64,000 nt of DNA from Propioniciclava sp. (lineage in GTDB: Bacteria; Actinomycetota; Actinomycetes; Propionibacteriales; Propionibacteriaceae): assembly GCF_029977985.1 (NCBI RefSeq), contig NZ_JARKOT010000139.1:17022-81021 (forward strand), in the 5' to 3' direction. The number at the start of each line of letters is the position of its first letter. Position 1 is the first letter of the stretch. Made by a program: the position numbers and the translations under genes. The notes below the pieces were generated by a model, which was not told the origin of the DNA, did no database searches, and worked only from the letters and a program-made list of their open reading frames with translations. Shown here piece by piece: positions 61,312 to 64,000 of this stretch.

Positions 61312-61695
61312 TCAGAATCCGAGGCCGGCTTCGCGCGCACCGTCAGCCAGCGCGGCGATCCGTCCGTGGTACTGGTGGCCGGCGCGGTCGAACACGACGT
61401 TCTCCACACCCGCCTTCTTCGCACGCTCGGCCAGGAGAACGCCGACCTGCTTGGCCTTGGCGCTCTTGTCGCCGGACGCCGCCCGCAGGTCGGCCTCCAT
61501 CGTGGACGCCGACGCGAGGGTCACTCCGCGGGTGTCGTCGATCACCTGCGCGCCGATGTGGCGGGCGCTGCGGGTCACGACGAGGCGCGGACGCTCCGGG
61601 CTGCCGAAGATCTTCTTCCGGCCGCGAGCCTGACGGCGCAGGCGCGCCTTCGTGCGGGCAGCCATGCCCTTGTTCTGGGACAACGAGATGCCCAT
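61312..61695 (-). CDS. rplR: 50S ribosomal protein L18
   Basis: A 127-residue protein starting [54 protein letters not shown]. The ATG at 61695 was preferred to the GTG six bases upstream, which overlaps rplF, because related proteins start at this point. The C-terminal [29 protein letters not shown] is typical. Confidence 0.96.
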   Translation of the reverse strand: MGISLSQNKGMAARTKARLRRQARGRKKIFGSPERPRLVVTRSARHIGAQVIDDTRGVTLASASTMEADLRAASGDKSAKAKQVGVLLAERAKKAGVENVVFDRAGHQYHGRIAALADGAREAGLGF

Positions 61696-61697
61696 CG

Positions 61698-62240
61698 TCA
61701 CTTACCAGCCTTTCCGACCTTGCGGCGCACGCGCTCGCCGGCGTAGCGAACGCCCTTGCCCTTGTAGGGCTCCGGCTTGCGGAGCTTGCGGATGTTGGCG
61801 GCAACTTCGCCAACGACCTGCTTGTCGATGCCCTGCACGCTGAACGCGGTCGGCTTCTCGACCGTGAAGGTGATGCCCTCCGGAGCGTTGATGACGACCG
61901 GGTGGCTGAAGCCGAGGTTGAACTCGAGCTGCTGGGGGCCCTTGGAGATCACGCGGTAACCGACACCGACGATCTCGAGCTTCTTCTCGTAGCCCTCGGT
62001 GACACCGATGACCATGTTGTTCACGAGGGTTCGCGTGAGGCCGTGGAGCGCGCGATTCGAGCGCTCGTCGTCCGGCCGGGTCACCTCGATCTCACCGGCG
62101 TCGTTGCGGGCGACGCTGATGGGCTCGGCCACCGTGAGGCTCAGGGTGCCCTTGGGGCCCTTCACCTCGACCTGCTGGCCGTCGAGCTTGACCTCGACAC
62201 CGCTGGGGACCGTGATGGGGAGCTTGCCGATTCGGGACAT
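61698..62240 (-). CDS. rplF: 50S ribosomal protein L6
   Basis: A 180-residue protein: [34 protein letters not shown] at the start, then the duplicated L6 domain and the C-terminal [27 protein letters not shown]. Confidence 0.97.
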   Translation of the reverse strand: MSRIGKLPITVPSGVEVKLDGQQVEVKGPKGTLSLTVAEPISVARNDAGEIEVTRPDDERSNRALHGLTRTLVNNMVIGVTEGYEKKLEIVGVGYRVISKGPQQLEFNLGFSHPVVINAPEGITFTVEKPTAFSVQGIDKQVVGEVAANIRKLRKPEPYKGKGVRYAGERVRRKVGKAGK

Positions 62241-62258
62241 GTGTTCAGCTCCTCTCGA

Positions 62259-62666
62259 TCACCAGACGTAGGCGAGGACTTCCCCGCCGACGCTCTTGAT
62301 GGATGCTTCCTTGTCGGTCAGCAGGCCCTGGCTGGTGGAGATGATCGCGATGCCGAGGCCGCCGAGGACCTTGGGCAGCGCGGTGCTCTTCGCGTAAACG
62401 CGGAGGCCGGGCTTGCTGATGCGGCGCAGGCCCGCGATCGAACGCTCGCGGTTCTGGCCGTACTTGAGGGTGATCTTGAGGGTCTTGGCGACCTCGCCCT
62501 CGGTCGGCTCGAGCACCTCGAAGCCGGTGATGTAACCCTGCTGCTGCAGGATCGCGGCGATGCCCGCCTTGATCTTGCTGTGCGGCATGGTCGTGGAGTC
62601 GTGGTACGCCTGGTTGGCGTTCCGCAGACGCGTCAGCATGTCTGCGATCGGATCGGTCATGGTCAT
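62259..62666 (-). CDS. rpsH: 30S ribosomal protein S8
   Basis: A 135-residue protein: [40 protein letters not shown] at the start; [35 protein letters not shown] and GGEVLAYVW at the end. A second in-frame ATG is two codons later. Confidence 0.97.
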   Translation of the reverse strand: MTMTDPIADMLTRLRNANQAYHDSTTMPHSKIKAGIAAILQQQGYITGFEVLEPTEGEVAKTLKITLKYGQNRERSIAGLRRISKPGLRVYAKSTALPKVLGGLGIAIISTSQGLLTDKEASIKSVGGEVLAYVW

Positions 62667-62870
62667 CTGGGCGGTTGCCCTTTCTCGAGCGGTTTCCCGC
62701 CGGGTACACCCGGCCGGGACCTTCTCGTTCGTTTCTTCTCCGCACCGCGCCGGCGGTGCACCCGGGCCGTCAGGGCCCGCGGTCCGGCGCGTCGGCGCCG
62801 GGGCTTGTTCAGTTGTCGCGCGAGCGGAGCGCTTTCCGTTCCGCGGGGGCGAGCGAAGGCGTCGCGGTGC
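62667..62870. other. 204-bp gap between rpsZ and rpsH
   Basis: No supported reading frame, promoter pair or long stem was found; only short GC-rich palindromes near 62760-62800. The gap is long for the middle of the spc operon and may hold an internal promoter or RNA structure. Confidence 0.45.
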
Positions 62871-63056
62871 TTACCAGGACGACTTCGTGATGCCCGGGAG
62901 TTCGCCGCGGTGGGCGAGCTCACGCAGGCAGATGCGGCACAACCCGAACTTGCGGTAGACCGACTTCGGACGCCCGCAGCGGTTGCAACGGGTGTACGCA
63001 CGGACCGCGAACTTGGGCGTGCGGCTCTGCTTGACCTTGAGTCCAGTCTTGGCCAT
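62871..63056 (-). CDS. rpsZ: 30S ribosomal protein S14, type Z
   Basis: A 61-residue zinc form of S14: [61 protein letters not shown] in outline, with zinc ligands C24, C27, C40 and C43. It lies seven bases after rplE. Confidence 0.97.
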   Translation of the reverse strand: MAKTGLKVKQSRTPKFAVRAYTRCNRCGRPKSVYRKFGLCRICLRELAHRGELPGITKSSW

Positions 63057-63063
63057 GGTCAGT

Positions 63064-63714
63064 TCACCTCCTGCTCAGCTGCTTCTTGATCTGGCTCTTG
63101 GAACCCGTGAAGGCACGCTTGCGCACGGTGGCCTTCTTGGGGTCGTTCTCGGGCGCCTTGAACGGGAACCCGAGCGCACGCAGCAGGGCGAGGCCCTCGG
63201 CGTCCGTCGTGGCCGACGTCACGAACGTGATGTCCATGCCGCGGGTGCGATCGATCTTGTCCTGGTCGATCTCGTGGAACATGACCTGCTCGGTGAGGCC
63301 GAAGGTGTAGTTGCCCTGGCCGTCGAACTGGTGCGCCGAGAGGCCGCGGAAGTCGCGGATACGCGGCAGCGCCAGGGTGAGCAGCCGGTCGGCGAACTCC
63401 CACATGCGGTCGCCGCGCAGCGTGACGTGGCAGCCGATCGGCATGCCCTCGCGCAGCTTGAACTGGGCGATCGACTTACGGGCCTTGGTCACCTGCGGCT
63501 TCTGACCGGTGATGGCGGTGAGGTCGCGGATGGCGCCGTCGATCACCTTCGAGTCACGCGCAGCCTCGCCGACACCCATGTTGACCACGACCTTCACCAG
63601 GCCGGGGATCTGCATGACGTTGGCGTAGGTGAACTCGGCGTTCAGCGCATCACGGATCTCGTCGCGGTACTTCTTCTTGAGGCGGGGCAGTTCCTTGACA
63701 GCGGTCTCGGCCAT
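63064..63714 (-). CDS. rplE: 50S ribosomal protein L5
   Basis: A 216-residue 5S rRNA-binding protein: [99 protein letters not shown] and [28 protein letters not shown]. The C-terminus is about 30 residues longer than in E. coli, as in other Actinobacteria. Confidence 0.97.
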   Translation of the reverse strand: MAETAVKELPRLKKKYRDEIRDALNAEFTYANVMQIPGLVKVVVNMGVGEAARDSKVIDGAIRDLTAITGQKPQVTKARKSIAQFKLREGMPIGCHVTLRGDRMWEFADRLLTLALPRIRDFRGLSAHQFDGQGNYTFGLTEQVMFHEIDQDKIDRTRGMDITFVTSATTDAEGLALLRALGFPFKAPENDPKKATVRKRAFTGSKSQIKKQLSRR

Positions 63715-63715
63715 C

Positions 63716-64000
63716 TCAGATCTCCTTCCCGGTCTTGCGAGCGATGCGGACGCTGCGCTCGGCGGTGTACTGGGAGCCGTCCGGACGCCGCTTCGTCACC
63801 TCGACCCGCTTGTAACCGACGCGGGTGAGCTGGGCATTCTTACCGGCGCCCACCACGAGCTGGACGTTCGACGCGTGGATCGGCGCCTCGGTCTCGATGA
63901 TCCCGCCGTCGTTGCGGCGGCCGTTCGGGTTCGCCGGGGTGTGCTTCTTGACGATGTTCACGCCCTCGACGATGACCTTGTTCTCCTTGGGGAAGACCTT
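63716..64000 (-). CDS. rplX: 50S ribosomal protein L24, C-terminal part (start outside window)
   Basis: Ninety-four codons plus stop are visible, entering in frame at the right edge with [21 protein letters not shown], the end of the KOW region. They continue through [34 protein letters not shown] to the stop one base before rplE. The N-terminal KOW strand lies beyond the window. Confidence 0.95.
   Translation of the reverse strand, partial: KVFPKENKVIVEGVNIVKKHTPANPNGRRNDGGIIETEAPIHASNVQLVVGAGKNAQLTRVGYKRVEVTKRRPDGSQYTAERSVRIARKTGKEI

Overview
This is a high-GC (about 70%) actinobacterial chromosome segment. Family content and gene order suggest a Propionibacteriaceae-like organism: a very large pyruvate:ferredoxin oxidoreductase, late cobalamin synthesis genes, an Fe/Mn superoxide dismutase, a G5-domain resuscitation-promoting factor, and core gene neighbourhoods typical of Actinobacteria. 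The genus is an inference. Both ends cut genes: an MFS permease at the left and rplX (L24) at the right. No tRNA, rRNA, insertion sequence, prophage or CRISPR array was seen.

Layout. 1-6.5 kb: MFS tail, a small operon (membrane protein, PPOX-fold protein, SAM methyltransferase), a class I amidotransferase, galE, NAD malic enzyme. 5.9-9.2 kb: an operon of a Tes/MJ0619-like radical SAM enzyme, a two-helix membrane protein, an Lgt-family protein and a proline-rich membrane protein. 9.3-17.2 kb: a 1677-residue PFOR with a C-terminal ferredoxin-like domain, translationally coupled to a fused NfnB-NfnA-like oxidoreductase. 17.3-28.5 kb: a housekeeping block (nudix, EamA, GNAT-TsaE/TsaB/RimI/TsaD, AcpS, GlmS, CoaA, GlmM, S9, L13). 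28.7-35.3 kb: EF-G2, GtrA, YccF, a trmB-truA-rsmC-like operon, CsbD, a histidine phosphatase. 35.3-43.5 kb: cobU-cobS, cobT, cobD-cobQ and a riboswitch-controlled btuFCD B12 importer. 43.6-47.5 kb: SOD, Rpf, Kup. 47.6-64 kb: the alpha and spc ribosomal operons, interrupted by fhs plus a DUF1707 gene and by a trkH-trkA-(hypothetical)-SRAP cassette.

How it fits together. PFOR plus the Nfn-like protein would link pyruvate oxidation to ferredoxin and NAD(P)H. The cobalamin genes finish and import B12. The ribosomal, Tsa, Glm and TrmB/TruA genes form the growth core. Kup and TrkAH give two potassium uptake routes.

Expression signals. Eight or nine genes have a TANNNT-like -10 hexamer only 6-8 nt before the start codon, which points to leaderless transcription. 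The most striking case is the divergent coaA/glmS pair, whose start codons overlap. Several long perfect or near-perfect inverted repeats mark gene ends. The octamer CGGACGCC/GGCGTCCG recurs on both strands, in several reading frames and between genes.

Limits: families were assigned by reading motifs, without database searches. Promoter, riboswitch and hairpin calls come from pattern matching by eye.
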